Below, in pieces: positions 1-9,674 of a DNA stretch of 64,000 nucleotides; the stretch's first letter is position 1; the number at the start of each line of letters is the position of its first letter. The stretch is from Marinilabiliales bacterium (lineage in GTDB: Bacteria; Bacteroidota; Bacteroidia; Bacteroidales; PUMT01). The notes under the pieces are model-generated. The model did not search any database. It had not been told where the DNA came from and saw only the letters and a list, made by a program, of their open reading frames with translations. Location: assembly GCA_007695015.1 (NCBI GenBank), contig REEN01000065.1:51466-115465 (forward strand). The letters run 5' to 3'. A program made the position numbers and the translations under genes.

Positions 1-1
1 A

Positions 2-259
2 GCCGGCAACAAAAGAATATATCCCGAACTGGTCTACCGCGTGGTAAGGAATTATCTGAAGCTTATTACAACTGTAGAGAGGAGGGGGCCGCATATGCTG
101 AGGCATACCTTTGCAACCCATATGCTGAATCACGGCGCCGACCTGAACGCGATCAAGGACCTGCTTGGGCACGCAAGCCTCGCCGCAACGCAGGTATATA
201 CGCACAACTCATTTGAAAAACTGAAAAAGATTTATAAACAGGCTCACCCGCGAGCATAA
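2..259 (+). CDS. Tyrosine recombinase, XerC/XerD type (3' end only)
   Basis: The reading frame is open from base 2, so the gene begins upstream of the window; 85 residues remain. They carry the C-terminal catalytic core of a tyrosine recombinase: the [12 protein letters not shown] box with the catalytic Arg, the [14 protein letters not shown] box and its nucleophilic Tyr. XerC/D enzymes resolve chromosome dimers at dif during division. The next gene is hpf, 19 nt downstream, and this xer-hpf-tRNA-tuf order is usual in Bacteroidota, so a housekeeping Xer is more likely than a phage or transposon integrase. Without the N-terminal part XerC and XerD cannot be told apart. Confidence 0.9.
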   Translation, partial: AGNKRIYPELVYRVVRNYLKLITTVERRGPHMLRHTFATHMLNHGADLNAIKDLLGHASLAATQVYTHNSFEKLKKIYKQAHPRA

Positions 260-278
260 ACTAGAGGAGGAAAGCAAT

Positions 279-578
279 ATGGATATCAAAATTCATTCTG
301 TCAGGTTTGATGCAGACATCAAGCTTATTAACTTCATAAAGTCGAAGGTAAACAAGCTGGCGCAGTTCAATGATGACATTATTGCCGCTGAAGTGTTTCT
401 CCGGCTGGAGAATTCACAGGATATGGAAAACAAGATAACAGAGATCAAGCTGGATATACCCGGCAACAGCCTCTTCGCCAAGAAGCAGGGCAAGACCTTT
501 GAAGAGGCAACTGATCTCACGGTTGAGGCCCTCAGGAGGCAGGCCAAAAAGAAAAAGGAAAAACTGAGAAAGATATGA
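279..578 (+). CDS. hpf: Ribosome hibernation promoting factor, short form (HPF/RaiA family)
   Basis: A 99-residue protein of the HPF/YfiA fold: beta strand MDIKIHSVRFDAD, an amphipathic helix with KVNKLAQFND, and the basic C-terminal helix ALRRQAKKKKEKL that lies on 16S rRNA in this family. It lacks the C-terminal dimerisation domain of long HPF, so it is the short form. The family blocks the decoding centre of idle ribosomes in stationary phase. AGAGGAGGAAAG precedes the ATG by a few bases, a strong Shine-Dalgarno site for a Bacteroidota gene. It follows the recombinase gene closely and is probably cotranscribed with it. Confidence 0.9.
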   Translation: MDIKIHSVRFDADIKLINFIKSKVNKLAQFNDDIIAAEVFLRLENSQDMENKITEIKLDIPGNSLFAKKQGKTFEEATDLTVEALRRQAKKKKEKLRKI

Positions 579-657
579 TTTGATCCCGGTGATGCAATTG
601 GCTGATTAACCAGTAGTTTGTATCTCCGTATCTTATCAGAAAAAATAGATTGTTATT

Positions 658-689
658 TTTGGGTTATTGCCAAAATATTTATACATTTG
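658..689 (+). promoter_or_regulatory. Bacteroidota-type promoter for the tRNA-tuf operon
   Basis: TTTG at 658-661 and TACATTTG at 682-689 match the Bacteroidota -33 (TTTG) and -7 (TAnnTTTG) elements with a 20-nt spacer. The first tRNA begins about 48 nt downstream. No other candidate lies between hpf and the tRNA cluster, so this probably drives the tRNAs, tuf, tRNA-Trp, secE and nusG. Confidence 0.55.
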
Positions 690-736
690 CAAACCGATTT
701 TGGAGGGTAACCTCGTGATCGTACGTTCTTTTTGAT

Positions 737-810
737 GCCGATGTAGCTCAGCTGGTCAGAGCAGCTGATTTGTAATCAGCAGGTCGGGGGTTCGAATCCG
801 TCCATCGGCT
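737..810 (+). tRNA. tRNA-Thr (anticodon TGT)
   Basis: Acceptor GCCGATG (737-743) pairs with CATCGGC (803-809). The anticodon arm is GCTGA-TTTGTAA-TCAGC, giving anticodon TGT. The T-loop is TTCGAAT. The discriminator is T810 and no CCA is encoded. First of four clustered tRNAs ahead of tuf. Confidence 0.95.
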
Positions 811-831
811 CAAGTGTGGTAAAAGTAACAG

Positions 832-917
832 GGGGAGATACCAAAGTGGCCAACTGGGGCAGACTGTAAATCTGCTGTCGCACGACTTCGGAGGTTCGAA
901 TCCTTCTCTCCCCACCA
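832..917 (+). tRNA. tRNA-Tyr (anticodon GTA)
   Basis: Acceptor GGGGAGA (832-838) pairs with TCTCCCC (907-913). The anticodon arm is GCAGA-CTGTAAA-TCTGC, anticodon GTA. A long variable arm (around CTGTCGCACGACTTCGG) is as expected for bacterial tRNA-Tyr. The 3' CCA (915-917) is encoded, unlike in the neighbouring tRNAs. Confidence 0.95.
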
Positions 918-926
918 GTTGCACAA

Positions 927-999
927 GCGGGAGTAGCTCAGTTGGTAGAGCATCAGCCTTCCACGCTGAGGGTCGCGGGTCCGAGTCCCGTCTCCCGCT
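927..999 (+). tRNA. tRNA-Gly (anticodon TCC)
   Basis: Acceptor GCGGGAG (927-933) pairs with CTCCCGC (992-998). The anticodon arm is TCAGC-CTTCCAC-GCTGA, anticodon TCC. Discriminator T999; no encoded CCA. It starts 9 nt after tRNA-Tyr. Confidence 0.95.
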
Positions 1000-1007
1000 C
1001 TTTCATT

Positions 1008-1079
<72 letters not shown>

Positions 1080-1150
1080 CGAATATTTAATGTTTTTACA
1101 GAGTTTGAAACCAATAATTTTATATCATTTTATCTAATAATTCTGGAGTT

Positions 1151-2335
1151 ATGGCAAAAGCAAAATTTGAAAGAACCAAACCTCACGTCAATGTCGGAAC
1201 CATAGGTCACGTCGACCATGGAAAAACCACCTTGACTGCAGCGATTACACTCTTGCTTTCAAAAAAGGGCCTTTCAGAGATCAAGACCTTTGATCAGATC
1301 GACAATGCCCCCGAAGAGAAGGAGAGAGGTATTACCATCAATACTGCACACGTTGAATATCAGACCGAAGCACGTCACTATGCACACGTTGACTGCCCAG
1401 GTCACGCCGACTATGTTAAGAACATGGTTACAGGTGCCGCGCAGATGGATGGTGCAATTCTCGTTGTAGCCGGTACTGACGGACCCATGCCCCAGACACG
1501 TGAGCATATACTTCTTGCACGCCAGGTGAACGTACCCCGCCTTGTTGTTTTTATTAACAAGGTTGACATGGTTGACGATCCCGAGCTACTAGAGCTTGTT
1601 GAGATGGAAGTTCGTGAGCTGCTGAGCTTCTACGATTTTGATGGCGACAATGCACCCGTTATTCACGGTTCGGCGCTTGGCGCCCTCAACGGAGAGGAGA
1701 AGTGGGAAGAGAAGGTGATGGAGCTTATGACCGCAGTTGACGAGTTTATTCCTGTTCCCCCGAGGGATGTTGAAAAGCCTTTCCTTATGCCTGTCGAAGA
1801 TGTGTTCTCGATCACGGGACGTGGTACTGTTGCCACCGGCAGGATTGAAACTGGTGTTGTTAACTCGGGCGAAGAGATGCAGCTTGTAGGCCTTGGTGCA
1901 GAAAGGAAGACTGTTGTTACAGGTGTTGAGATGTTCCGTAAGATACTTGACCGCGGTGAGGCAGGTGATAATGTAGGGCTGCTGCTCAGAGGTGTCGACA
2001 AGAAGGAGATCAAGAGGGGTATGGTTATAGCCAAGCCCGGATCGATCACTCCTCACACCAAGTTCAAGGCTGAGGTATACGTTCTGAAGAAGGATGAAGG
2101 CGGGCGTCACACTCCGTTCCACAACAATTACCGTCCGCAGTTTTTCCTGAGGACCCTTGACATTACCGGAGAGATCAAGCTTCCCGAGGGAACAGAAATG
2201 GTTATGCCCGGAGATAACGTTACGATAACAGTTGAGCTTATCTACCCCGTTGCCATCAATCAGAACCTCAGGTTTGCAATACGCGAGGGCGGACGTACCG
2301 TCGGAGCCGGACAGGTTATTGAAGTTCTGGATTAG
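1151..2335 (+). CDS. tuf: Translation elongation factor Tu
   Basis: EF-Tu of 394 residues delivers aminoacyl-tRNA to the ribosome as a GTP complex. The G domain shows the P-loop GHVDHGKT (residues 19-26), switch [14 protein letters not shown] and the NKVD base-specificity motif. The two beta-barrel domains follow at full length, ending in [15 protein letters not shown]. It sits between the tRNA-Thr(GGT) and tRNA-Trp genes, the usual Bacteroidota order, and is probably read from the promoter at about 658-689. Several large open frames on the opposite strand are its shadows. No second tuf copy occurs in the window. Confidence 0.99.
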   Translation: MAKAKFERTKPHVNVGTIGHVDHGKTTLTAAITLLLSKKGLSEIKTFDQIDNAPEEKERGITINTAHVEYQTEARHYAHVDCPGHADYVKNMVTGAAQMDGAILVVAGTDGPMPQTREHILLARQVNVPRLVVFINKVDMVDDPELLELVEMEVRELLSFYDFDGDNAPVIHGSALGALNGEEKWEEKVMELMTAVDEFIPVPPRDVEKPFLMPVEDVFSITGRGTVATGRIETGVVNSGEEMQLVGLGAERKTVVTGVEMFRKILDRGEAGDNVGLLLRGVDKKEIKRGMVIAKPGSITPHTKFKAEVYVLKKDEGGRHTPFHNNYRPQFFLRTLDITGEIKLPEGTEMVMPGDNVTITVELIYPVAINQNLRFAIREGGRTVGAGQVIEVLD

Positions 2336-2392
2336 TACCGAACAGGAAACAGGTGAATGCCCGCGGGCATTCTGCCTGTTTGCATTCCAGAC

Positions 2393-2465
2393 ACGGGTGT
2401 AGCTCAATTGGTAGAGTAGCGGTCTCCAAAACCGTTGGCTGGGAGTTCGAGTCTCTCCACCCGTG
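2393..2465 (+). tRNA. tRNA-Trp (anticodon CCA)
   Basis: Acceptor ACGGGTG (2393-2399) pairs with CACCCGT (2458-2464). The anticodon arm is GCGGT-CTCCAAA-ACCGT, anticodon CCA. Discriminator G2465; no encoded 3' CCA. It lies between tuf and secE as in most Bacteroidota. Confidence 0.95.
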
Positions 2466-2480
2466 CTAATTAATTTCAAC

Positions 2481-2672
2481 ATGAGAATCAAGACATATTT
2501 TCAGGAAGCTTTTACCGAACTTGTACATAAAGTGTCCTGGCCAACATGGGCGGAGCTGCAGAATTCAGCCGTGGTGGTTATGATCGCCTCCTTCATCATA
2601 GCCATGATAGTTTTTGGAATGGATATGGTTTTTGAAAATTTTATGGAGGTTATTTACAGCATATTCTATTAA
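2481..2672 (+). CDS. secE: Preprotein translocase subunit SecE
   Basis: A 63-residue single-span SecE. The amphipathic part holds the family signature [13 protein letters not shown], followed by one hydrophobic helix ([17 protein letters not shown]). SecE clamps the two halves of the SecY channel. A GTG at 2463 also opens this frame but lies inside tRNA-Trp; the ATG at 2481 ([11 protein letters not shown]) gives the usual N-terminus. It is 13 nt upstream of nusG, the standard secE-nusG pairing. Confidence 0.93.
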   Translation: MRIKTYFQEAFTELVHKVSWPTWAELQNSAVVVMIASFIIAMIVFGMDMVFENFMEVIYSIFY

Positions 2673-2685
2673 TGCGGGAGTTGTA

Positions 2686-3234
2686 ATGAGTGATAACATA
2701 AAAAAGTGGTACGTACTCAGAGCTATCGGGGGGAAGGAGAAGAAAGTCAAGGAATACCTGGAAAGTGAGATCAACAGGCTGAACCTGCAGGACTATATTT
2801 CACAGGTTCTGATCCCGACCGAAAAGGTCTATAAGATACGAAGCGGGAAAAAGATCAGCAAGGAGAGAAACTATTTCCCGGGATACGTGCTTGTTGAAGC
2901 AGTTCTTGCCGGTGAGATACCTCACATACTTCAGAATATCCCGAATGTTATCGGGTTCCTTGGCAGCAGCAAGGGCGATGAACCGGTGCCGCTGCGCCAG
3001 TCCGAGGTAAACCGCATACTCGGAAAGGTAGATGAGCTTGCTGCAAGTGAGGAGGAGATCAATGTGCCGTTTTTTGTCGGTGAAGCCGTCAAGGTTATAG
3101 ATGGACCCTTCAACAGCTTTACAGGGATAATTGAGGAGGTGAATGATGAGAAGAAAAAACTCAAGGTGATGGTAAAGATATTCGGGCGCAAGACACCTCT
3201 GGAACTGAGTTTTATGCAGGTTGAGAAAGAGTAG
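2686..3234 (+). CDS. nusG: Transcription termination/antitermination factor NusG
   Basis: A 182-residue NusG. It has the N-terminal NGN domain that contacts RNA polymerase ([14 protein letters not shown] near the start, [10 protein letters not shown] in the middle) and a C-terminal KOW domain ([18 protein letters not shown]). NusG suppresses pausing and links polymerase to Rho or ribosomal protein S10. The frame stays open further upstream, but the ATG at 2686 gives the conserved start and does not overlap secE. A 200-nt gap to rplK follows; I saw no clear terminator or RNA gene in it. Confidence 0.97.
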   Translation: MSDNIKKWYVLRAIGGKEKKVKEYLESEINRLNLQDYISQVLIPTEKVYKIRSGKKISKERNYFPGYVLVEAVLAGEIPHILQNIPNVIGFLGSSKGDEPVPLRQSEVNRILGKVDELAASEEEINVPFFVGEAVKVIDGPFNSFTGIIEEVNDEKKKLKVMVKIFGRKTPLELSFMQVEKE

Positions 3235-3434
3235 CTGCATCTGGCAGCGATTAATCAGGAAACTGTTACGCATCCTTTCATATATATTAATTTTTCATGT
3301 ATTATGAACCAACCGAATCAGGATCATGCAGAATTTTTCACAGGATCTGACAGCGGATGTTTCATATAACAAAGACGGTTATTGACAAGCTTCCAGGAAG
3401 TAACCGTTGCACAAAAAGCAAATAAAGTAAAACT

Positions 3435-3878
3435 ATGGCAAAAGAAGTTGCTGGATTAATTAAGTTGCAGATCAGGGGTGGCGCCGCCAATCCGTCTCCT
3501 CCGGTGGGCCCGGCGCTTGGCGCCAAGGGTGTTAACATCATGGAGTTTTGCAAGCAATTTAATGCCAGGACCCAGTCAAGCGCTGGAAAACTGTTGCCGG
3601 TAATTATTACGGTCTATTCTGACAAATCGTTTGATTTTATCGTTAAGACCCCGCCGGTTGCAGTTCAGCTGATGGAAGCCTCCAAGGTACAGAAAGGTTC
3701 TTCTGAACCCAACAGTATGAAGGTGGCTTCGGTAACATGGGACCAGGTAAAAAAGATTGCCGAGGACAAAATGCCCGACCTCAACGCTTTTACTGTTGAG
3801 TCGGCAATGAAGATGGTGGCCGGTACAGCCAGGAGTATGGGGATAACCGTAAAGGGAGCTTCCCCTTTTGCTAATTGA
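3435..3878 (+). CDS. rplK: 50S ribosomal protein L11
   Basis: L11 of 147 residues binds the 23S rRNA GTPase-associated centre with L10/L12. The Pro-rich loop [20 protein letters not shown] and the C-terminal rRNA-binding domain ending in [13 protein letters not shown] are at full family length. It heads rplK-rplA-rplJ-rplL and is 18 nt upstream of rplA. Given the 200-nt spacer after nusG, it may have its own promoter, though I could not fix one. Confidence 0.98.
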   Translation: MAKEVAGLIKLQIRGGAANPSPPVGPALGAKGVNIMEFCKQFNARTQSSAGKLLPVIITVYSDKSFDFIVKTPPVAVQLMEASKVQKGSSEPNSMKVASVTWDQVKKIAEDKMPDLNAFTVESAMKMVAGTARSMGITVKGASPFAN

Positions 3879-3896
3879 TAATTATATCTATTGATA

Positions 3897-4589
3897 ATGA
3901 CTAAACTCACTAAAAACAGAAAAGCAGCTCTGGAGAAACTTGAACCCGGTAAGCTTTACAAATTGAGCGAGGCAGCAGAGATGGTTAAGGATATAACATC
4001 CGCACGTTTTGATGCATCGGTCGATATTGATATGAGGCTTGGTGTAGACCCGAGAAAAGCCAACCAGATGGTCAGGGGAGTTGTTACCCTGCCCAACGGA
4101 ACCGGCAAGGAGATACGGGTCCTGGTTTTGTGTTCACCTGACAAGGAGGAAGAGGCTAAAGCTGCCGGTGCAGATCATGTCGGTCTTGACGAGTATGTTG
4201 AGAAGATCAAGGGAGGATGGACAGATGTGGATGTTATTATAACCATGCCTTCTGTTATGGCAAAGGTAGGACAGCTCGGCCGGATACTGGGGCCACGCGG
4301 ACTGATGCCTAATCCCAAGAGCGGCACGGTTACTATGGATATCGGAAAGGCCGTAACCGAGGTCAAGGCAGGTAAGATCGATTTCAAGGTAGACAAGTTT
4401 GGTATCGTTCATACTTCGATAGGTAAGGTATCTTTTGAAACTCCCAAGCTGGTTGAGAATGCCAGGGAGTTTATTCAGACCATTCTTAAGCTCAAACCTG
4501 CTGCTGCGAAAGGTACATACATAAGGAGCATATATCTTTCAAGCACTATGAGCCCCGGTCTGAAAATTGATCCTAAGTCAGTTGATTAG
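3897..4589 (+). CDS. rplA: 50S ribosomal protein L1
   Basis: L1 of 230 residues forms the mobile stalk near the E site and in many bacteria represses its own operon. The signature [15 protein letters not shown] lies in the central domain, and the C-terminus ends in [15 protein letters not shown] six bases upstream (3891) also opens the frame, but the ATG at 3897 ([10 protein letters not shown]) is the expected start. The gene is followed by a structured leader ahead of rplJ. Confidence 0.98.
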   Translation: MTKLTKNRKAALEKLEPGKLYKLSEAAEMVKDITSARFDASVDIDMRLGVDPRKANQMVRGVVTLPNGTGKEIRVLVLCSPDKEEEAKAAGADHVGLDEYVEKIKGGWTDVDVIITMPSVMAKVGQLGRILGPRGLMPNPKSGTVTMDIGKAVTEVKAGKIDFKVDKFGIVHTSIGKVSFETPKLVENAREFIQTILKLKPAAAKGTYIRSIYLSSTMSPGLKIDPKSVD

Positions 4590-4749
4590 CAAGGCAGTTC
4601 CGGATTGAAAAATTTCCCTTCCGGGGAAATGAAAGCCACTGACTGCTTTATTAAAATTTTACAGATATGGAAGAAAAGGTTTTATATGAATTGATTTAAC
4701 CGGGATTTATTCCATGTCTTATACAAATTGTTTAATGTAATCAACAATA
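4590..4749 (+). ncRNA. Putative L10-type leader RNA between rplA and rplJ
   Basis: Between rplA and rplJ, AAGGCAGT (4591-4598) can pair with ACTGCTTT (4642-4649), eight pairs with one G-U. This encloses a second stem, ATTTCCC (4612-4618) with GGGAAAT (4624-4630). The asymmetric purine-rich interior around GAAAA and GAAAG resembles the kink-turn arrangement of L10 leaders, which bind the L10-L12 complex and repress rplJL. Position and shape fit the family; no covariance search was possible. Confidence 0.4.
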
Positions 4750-5268
4750 ATGAAGCGAGAAGATAAGAACGTGATTATTCAGGAGCTTACCGAAAAGCTG
4801 AACAGGTATGATCATTTTTACCTGACAAACATTTCCGACCTGAATGCGGCTGATACAAGCCTGTTGAGAAGGAAATGCTTTGACAGAAGCATCAACCTGG
4901 TGGTGGTAAAAAATACCCTGCTGAGGAAAGCACTTGAGCAATCGGAAAAAAATTTCGACAACCTGTACGATGTTCTGAAAGATTCAACATCGGTCATGTT
5001 TTCGGAAACAGCCAATGTTCCTGCCAAACTTATAAAGGAGTTCCGCAAAACGCATGAGAGGCCTTTGCTTAAGGCAGCATTCGTTGAGGAGTCCTTTTAC
5101 TTTGGCGACGACCAGGTAGATATTCTTTCCCAGCTCAAGTCACGCGAAGAGCTGATAGGAGACATAATTATGCTACTCCAGTCACCCGCCAAAAATGTCG
5201 TATCGGCCCTACAGTCCGGTGGCGGCAAGCTGGCAGGAATTGTAAAAACTTTATCAGAAAAAGAGTAA
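4750..5268 (+). CDS. rplJ: 50S ribosomal protein L10
   Basis: L10 of 172 residues anchors the L7/L12 dimers at the base of the ribosomal stalk. The N-terminal rRNA-binding domain carries the VVVKNTLLRKALE motif, and the C-terminal helix (AKNVVSALQSGGGKLAGIVKTL) is where L12 dimers attach. It lies 35 nt before rplL. A 160-nt leader precedes it and may mediate autoregulation by the L10-L12 complex. Confidence 0.97.
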   Translation: MKREDKNVIIQELTEKLNRYDHFYLTNISDLNAADTSLLRRKCFDRSINLVVVKNTLLRKALEQSEKNFDNLYDVLKDSTSVMFSETANVPAKLIKEFRKTHERPLLKAAFVEESFYFGDDQVDILSQLKSREELIGDIIMLLQSPAKNVVSALQSGGGKLAGIVKTLSEKE

Positions 5269-5303
5269 AAAATCAGAACAATCAAAATTAAATTCTACAA
5301 AAA

Positions 5304-5678
5304 ATGGCAGATTTAAAAGCGTTTGCAGAGCAATTGGTTAACTTGACTGTAAAAGAGGTAAATGAGCTGGCTCAGATCCTTAAGGATGAATATGGTATTG
5401 AGCCTGCTGCAGCTGCAGTTGCAGTTGCAGGTCCCGCTGCAGCCGAAGGTGCGGCAGCTGAAGAGAAGACACAGTTTGATGTGATACTGACAGCACCAGG
5501 TGGTGCAAAATTGCAGATAGTTAAGCTGGTTAAGGAACTGACCGGACTTGGTCTGAAAGAGGCTAAGGAGTTGGTTGACGGTGCCCCTAAGCCTGTTAAG
5601 GAAGGTGTATCAAAGGAAGAAGCCGAATCGGTCAAATCACAACTTGAAGAAGCAGGAGCAGAAGTTGAACTTAAATAG
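5304..5678 (+). CDS. rplL: 50S ribosomal protein L7/L12
   Basis: L12 of 124 residues. It has an N-terminal dimerisation segment ([11 protein letters not shown]), an Ala/Gly/Val-rich hinge at about residues 34-52, and a C-terminal domain with the factor-binding helix [19 protein letters not shown]. It recruits EF-Tu, EF-G and other GTPases to the ribosome. The hinge coding sequence is a run of GCT/GCA/GTT codons. A terminator-like hairpin follows and may set the ratio of ribosomal protein to RNA polymerase transcripts. Confidence 0.98.
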   Translation: MADLKAFAEQLVNLTVKEVNELAQILKDEYGIEPAAAAVAVAGPAAAEGAAAEEKTQFDVILTAPGGAKLQIVKLVKELTGLGLKEAKELVDGAPKPVKEGVSKEEAESVKSQLEEAGAEVELK

Positions 5679-5704
5679 CAATTACCAGATAATATTGGTG
5701 CTTA

Positions 5705-5745
5705 GGGGTTTAGAATCTTGAAAATAGATTCTAACCCTTTTTATT
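5705..5745 (+). terminator. Terminator-like hairpin (attenuator) between rplL and rpoB
   Basis: GGGTTTAGAATCT (5706-5718) pairs with AGATTCTAACCC (5726-5737) through 12 pairs with one bulged T. The loop is TGAAAAT and the 3' side runs straight into TTTTTATT. It is 28 nt past rplL and 40 nt before rpoB. As rpoBC needs reading from upstream or from a hidden promoter, it probably acts as a partial terminator. Confidence 0.7.
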
Positions 5746-5784
5746 GTTATAACTGTCAGGCTTCAACTTTAATAATTTTATAAG

Positions 5785-8700
5785 ATGTGTGCAGCAAATA
5801 ACGGAAGTAAAAGGATAAACTTTTCGTCATCAAAGATCCAACTTGAATATCCTGATTTTCTTGAAATACAGATCAAATCATTTTCCGATTTCTTTCAAAT
5901 GGGAACACCACCCGAAAACCGGAAAAATGAAGGTCTGTTCAGGGTTTTTAACGAGAATTTTCCTATAACAGACACCAGGAACAATTTTGTACTTGAGTTT
6001 ATCGATTATTATATTGATCCGCCCAGGTACTCCATTGAAGAGTGTATTGAGCGGGGCCTTTCATATAATGTGCCTCTGAAAGCAAAGTTGAAACTCTATT
6101 GTACCGACCCGGAACACGAGGACTTCGATACGGTGATATCTGATGTCTATCTGGGGACTGTTCCCTACATGACTGACCGGGGTACTTTTGTTATTAATGG
6201 TGCTGAAAGGGTTATAGTATCGCAGCTGCACCGTTCACCCGGTGTTTTCTTCGGGCAAAGTATACATGCCAACGGGACCAAGCTTTATTCTGCAAGGATA
6301 ATTCCCTTCAAGGGATCGTGGATTGAGTTTGCGACCGACATCAACAATGTGATGTATGCCTATATAGACAGGAAGAAAAAGCTTCCCGTCACAACCCTGT
6401 TGCGTGCAATAGGCTTCGAAAGCGACAAGGATATTCTTGAGATATTTGACCTTGCCGATGACATCAAGGTATCAAAAACAGCTCTCAAAAAGAATGTTGG
6501 CAGGAAACTTGCCGCCAGGGTGCTTAAGACATGGGTTGAGGATTTTGTTGATGAAGACACCGGCGAGGTCGTATCCATAGAAAGGAACGAGGTGATTATT
6601 GACCGTGAAACGGTTCTCGAGAATGACCATATTGAAGAGATAATCGATTCCGGGGCACAAAATATACTTCTCCACAAGGAGAACCAGAATCTGGCGGACT
6701 TTGCAATAATATACAATACCCTTCAAAAGGATCCCTGTAACTCTGAAAAGGAGGCTGTGCTGCATATTTACAGGCAGCTGAGGAATTCAGAACCACCCGA
6801 TGAGACTACGGCACGCGATGTTATCGAAAAGCTCTTCTTTTCCGACAAACGTTATGACCTGGGTGATGTGGGTCGCTACAGGATAAACAGGAAGCTCGGA
6901 CTTGATACAGATATTGACACCAAGGTGCTTACCAGGGAAGATATTATCAGCATCATAAAGTATCTGATCGAACTGATAAATTCAAAGACAGATGTTGATG
7001 ATATTGATCATCTCAGTAACAGGCGCGTGAGGACGGTGGGAGAGCAGATGGCTAATCAGTTCGGAGTGGGACTGGCACGTATGGCACGTACGATCAGGGA
7101 AAGAATGAATGTTCGTGACAACGAGGTGTTTACTCCGATTGACCTGATAAACTCGAAGACCCTTTCATCGGTAATAAACTCATTTTTTGGGACGAACCAG
7201 CTTTCTCAGTTCATGGACCAGACCAACCCGCTGGCCGAGATGACTCACAAACGGCGTATGTCAGCTTTGGGCCCCGGAGGTTTGTCGCGCGAAAGGGCCG
7301 GTTTTGAAGTTCGTGACGTTCACTATACGCATTACGGCCGTCTGTGCCCGATTGAGACGCCAGAGGGTCCGAATATCGGACTTATCTCTTCGTTGTGCGT
7401 CTATGCCAAGATCAACGATCTTGGGTTTATAGAGACTCCCTACAGGCCAGTTGAGAACGGTAAGGTGAGCCTGGATCCCAGTAAAATTATCTACCTGAGC
7501 GCTGAAGAGGAAGAGGCTAAGACCATTGCACAGGCGAATGCCTTGCTGAACGATGACGGTTCGTTTATTAATTCCAGGGTTAAGGCAAGATTTAACGGCG
7601 ATTTCCCGCTGGCAGAGCAGGAGCAGGTGGAACTGATGGACGTGGCGCCAAACCAGATTGCTTCGATCGCCGCATCTTTGATACCTTTCCTTGAGCACGA
7701 CGACGCCAACAGGGCGCTGATGGGCTCAAACATGATGAGACAGGCCGTGCCCCTGCTCAAACCTGAGGTTCCGGTCGTGGGTACCGGACTAGAGTCGAAG
7801 GTGGCAGCAGATTCGAGGGTCCTGATCGTTGCCGAAGGCGAAGGAGTTGTTGAATATGTTGATGCCGAAGAGATACTAATTCGATATACCCGGTCGGACA
7901 AGGAGCAGTTTGTGAGCTTTGACCCCGAGGTTAAGAGGTACAGGCTGCCTAAATTCAAAAAGACCAACCAGAATACGGTGCTTACCCTTAAGCCTATGGT
8001 GGCCAAGGGCGACAAGGTTCATAAAGGACAGATACTTACCGAGGGCTATGGTACAAGCCAGGGAGAACTCGCCCTGGGCCGGAACCTGAAGGTGGCATTC
8101 ATGCCCTGGAAAGGATACAATTTTGAAGATGCCATCGTTATAAGCGAGAAGCTGGTCAGGGAGGATTTCTTTACATCCATTCATGTCGATGAGTACCTTC
8201 TTGAGGTCAGGGATACCAAGCGTGGCATGGAGGAGCTGACATCCGACATACCCAATGTAAGCGAGGAGGCCACGAAAGATCTTGATGAGAACGGTATCAT
8301 CCGCATCGGGGCGGAGGTCAACCCCGGCGATATACTGATCGGCAAGATCACGCCCAAAGGAGAATCAGATCCTTCTCCAGAGGAGAAGCTGTTACGTGCC
8401 ATATTCGGCGACAAGGCAGGTGATGTTAAGGATGCATCGCTAAAGGCGTCGCCATCGCTGCATGGTGTGGTAATAGACAAAAAGTTGTTCTCCAGGTCAG
8501 TAAAAGATAAAAAGGTAAAGCTGTCAGAGAAGGCAACCATAGCTAAGCTTGATGAGGAGTTCAACAACAGGATAGAGGATCTTACCGGTAAGCTGGTAGA
8601 CAAGCTGTTCATTCTGGTCAACGGCCGCACTTCCCAGGGAGTGAAAAGCTATCTCAACGTTGAGGTTGTACCGAAAGGAGTCAAGTTCACCCAGAAACAG

Positions 8701-9600
8701 CTCCAGGAGATAGATTACCTTAATGTAAACCCCAACAAATGGACAACCGACAAGGAGAGGAACGAAACCGTAAAGCTCCTTATACAGAACTATATACTGA
8801 AGTGCAAGCAGCATGATGCTGTATACAAGAGGAAAAAGTACAATCTCACCATAGGTGATGAGCTGCCGGCAGGTATAGTGCAGATGGCAAAGGTTTATAT
8901 AGCCAAGAAGAGAAAGATCAAGGTCGGCGACAAGATGGCCGGCCGTCACGGCAACAAGGGTATCGTATCCAGGATAGTTCGTGAAGAGGACATGCCTTTC
9001 CTTGAAGACGGAACCCCGGTTGATATTGTTCTCAACCCCCTTGGTGTGCCTTCAAGGATGAACCTGGGGCAGATCTATGAAACGGTCCTTGGCTGGGCCG
9101 GGGAAGAGCTGGGTATGACATTTGCCACACCAATTTTTGACGGCGCAAATATAGATCAGATAACCGGTTATACTAAAAAGGCCGGACTGCCGGAATTCGG
9201 CAAGACATACCTTTATGACGGCGGAACAGGCGAACGTTTTGACCAGCCCGCCACTGTTGGCGTGATATATATGATGAAGCTGGGCCATATGGTGGATGAC
9301 AAGATGCATGCACGGTCTATAGGGCCCTATTCACTAATAACGCAGCAGCCCCTGGGCGGTAAGGCACAGTTCGGCGGACAGCGTTTCGGGGAAATGGAGG
9401 TATGGGCGCTTGAAGCGTTCGGCGCTTCACATATCCTGCAGGAGATTCTTACGATCAAGTCTGATGACGTGATCGGTCGTGCCAAGGCATATGAGAGCAT
9501 AGTAAAGGGCGATCCCCTGCCACAGGCGGGAATTCCCGAATCTCTCAACGTTCTTCTGCACGAGTTGCGGGGACTGGGTTTGAGTATCAACCTGGTCTGA
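5785..9600 (+). CDS. rpoB: DNA-directed RNA polymerase subunit beta
   Basis: RpoB of 1271 residues, the usual Bacteroidota length. The rifampicin-binding region is plain: [25 protein letters not shown], then [23 protein letters not shown]. The C-terminal clamp connection [15 protein letters not shown] and [27 protein letters not shown] are also present. It forms the active-site cleft with RpoC. The ATG at 5785 gives [15 protein letters not shown]. No insertion or frameshift is visible, and the rifampicin region shows no obvious resistance change by eye. Confidence 0.99.
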   Translation: MCAANNGSKRINFSSSKIQLEYPDFLEIQIKSFSDFFQMGTPPENRKNEGLFRVFNENFPITDTRNNFVLEFIDYYIDPPRYSIEECIERGLSYNVPLKAKLKLYCTDPEHEDFDTVISDVYLGTVPYMTDRGTFVINGAERVIVSQLHRSPGVFFGQSIHANGTKLYSARIIPFKGSWIEFATDINNVMYAYIDRKKKLPVTTLLRAIGFESDKDILEIFDLADDIKVSKTALKKNVGRKLAARVLKTWVEDFVDEDTGEVVSIERNEVIIDRETVLENDHIEEIIDSGAQNILLHKENQNLADFAIIYNTLQKDPCNSEKEAVLHIYRQLRNSEPPDETTARDVIEKLFFSDKRYDLGDVGRYRINRKLGLDTDIDTKVLTREDIISIIKYLIELINSKTDVDDIDHLSNRRVRTVGEQMANQFGVGLARMARTIRERMNVRDNEVFTPIDLINSKTLSSVINSFFGTNQLSQFMDQTNPLAEMTHKRRMSALGPGGLSRERAGFEVRDVHYTHYGRLCPIETPEGPNIGLISSLCVYAKINDLGFIETPYRPVENGKVSLDPSKIIYLSAEEEEAKTIAQANALLNDDGSFINSRVKARFNGDFPLAEQEQVELMDVAPNQIASIAASLIPFLEHDDANRALMGSNMMRQAVPLLKPEVPVVGTGLESKVAADSRVLIVAEGEGVVEYVDAEEILIRYTRSDKEQFVSFDPEVKRYRLPKFKKTNQNTVLTLKPMVAKGDKVHKGQILTEGYGTSQGELALGRNLKVAFMPWKGYNFEDAIVISEKLVREDFFTSIHVDEYLLEVRDTKRGMEELTSDIPNVSEEATKDLDENGIIRIGAEVNPGDILIGKITPKGESDPSPEEKLLRAIFGDKAGDVKDASLKASPSLHGVVIDKKLFSRSVKDKKVKLSEKATIAKLDEEFNNRIEDLTGKLVDKLFILVNGRTSQGVKSYLNVEVVPKGVKFTQKQLQEIDYLNVNPNKWTTDKERNETVKLLIQNYILKCKQHDAVYKRKKYNLTIGDELPAGIVQMAKVYIAKKRKIKVGDKMAGRHGNKGIVSRIVREEDMPFLEDGTPVDIVLNPLGVPSRMNLGQIYETVLGWAGEELGMTFATPIFDGANIDQITGYTKKAGLPEFGKTYLYDGGTGERFDQPATVGVIYMMKLGHMVDDKMHARSIGPYSLITQQPLGGKAQFGGQRFGEMEVWALEAFGASHILQEILTIKSDDVIGRAKAYESIVKGDPLPQAGIPESLNVLLHELRGLGLSINLV

Positions 9601-9674
9601 TATTAAAATGTGTTGGCCGGCTGGCCCCACAAGCCTGCCCGGTCTGTTTGGTTAATAAATTAATTGAATCAGAT

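Noticed and set aside
2..259. Recombinase fragment as sign of an integrated element
   Set aside because: It is in the usual Xer-hpf-tRNA-tuf context, and no attachment repeats or phage genes follow.
2463..2480. Longer SecE start at GTG 2463
   Set aside because: The codon lies within the tRNA-Trp gene; the ATG at 2481 gives the conserved N-terminus.
1589..2491. 300-codon open frame on the minus strand
   Set aside because: It lies fully over tuf and tRNA-Trp and has no protein-like features; a shadow of a strongly biased gene.
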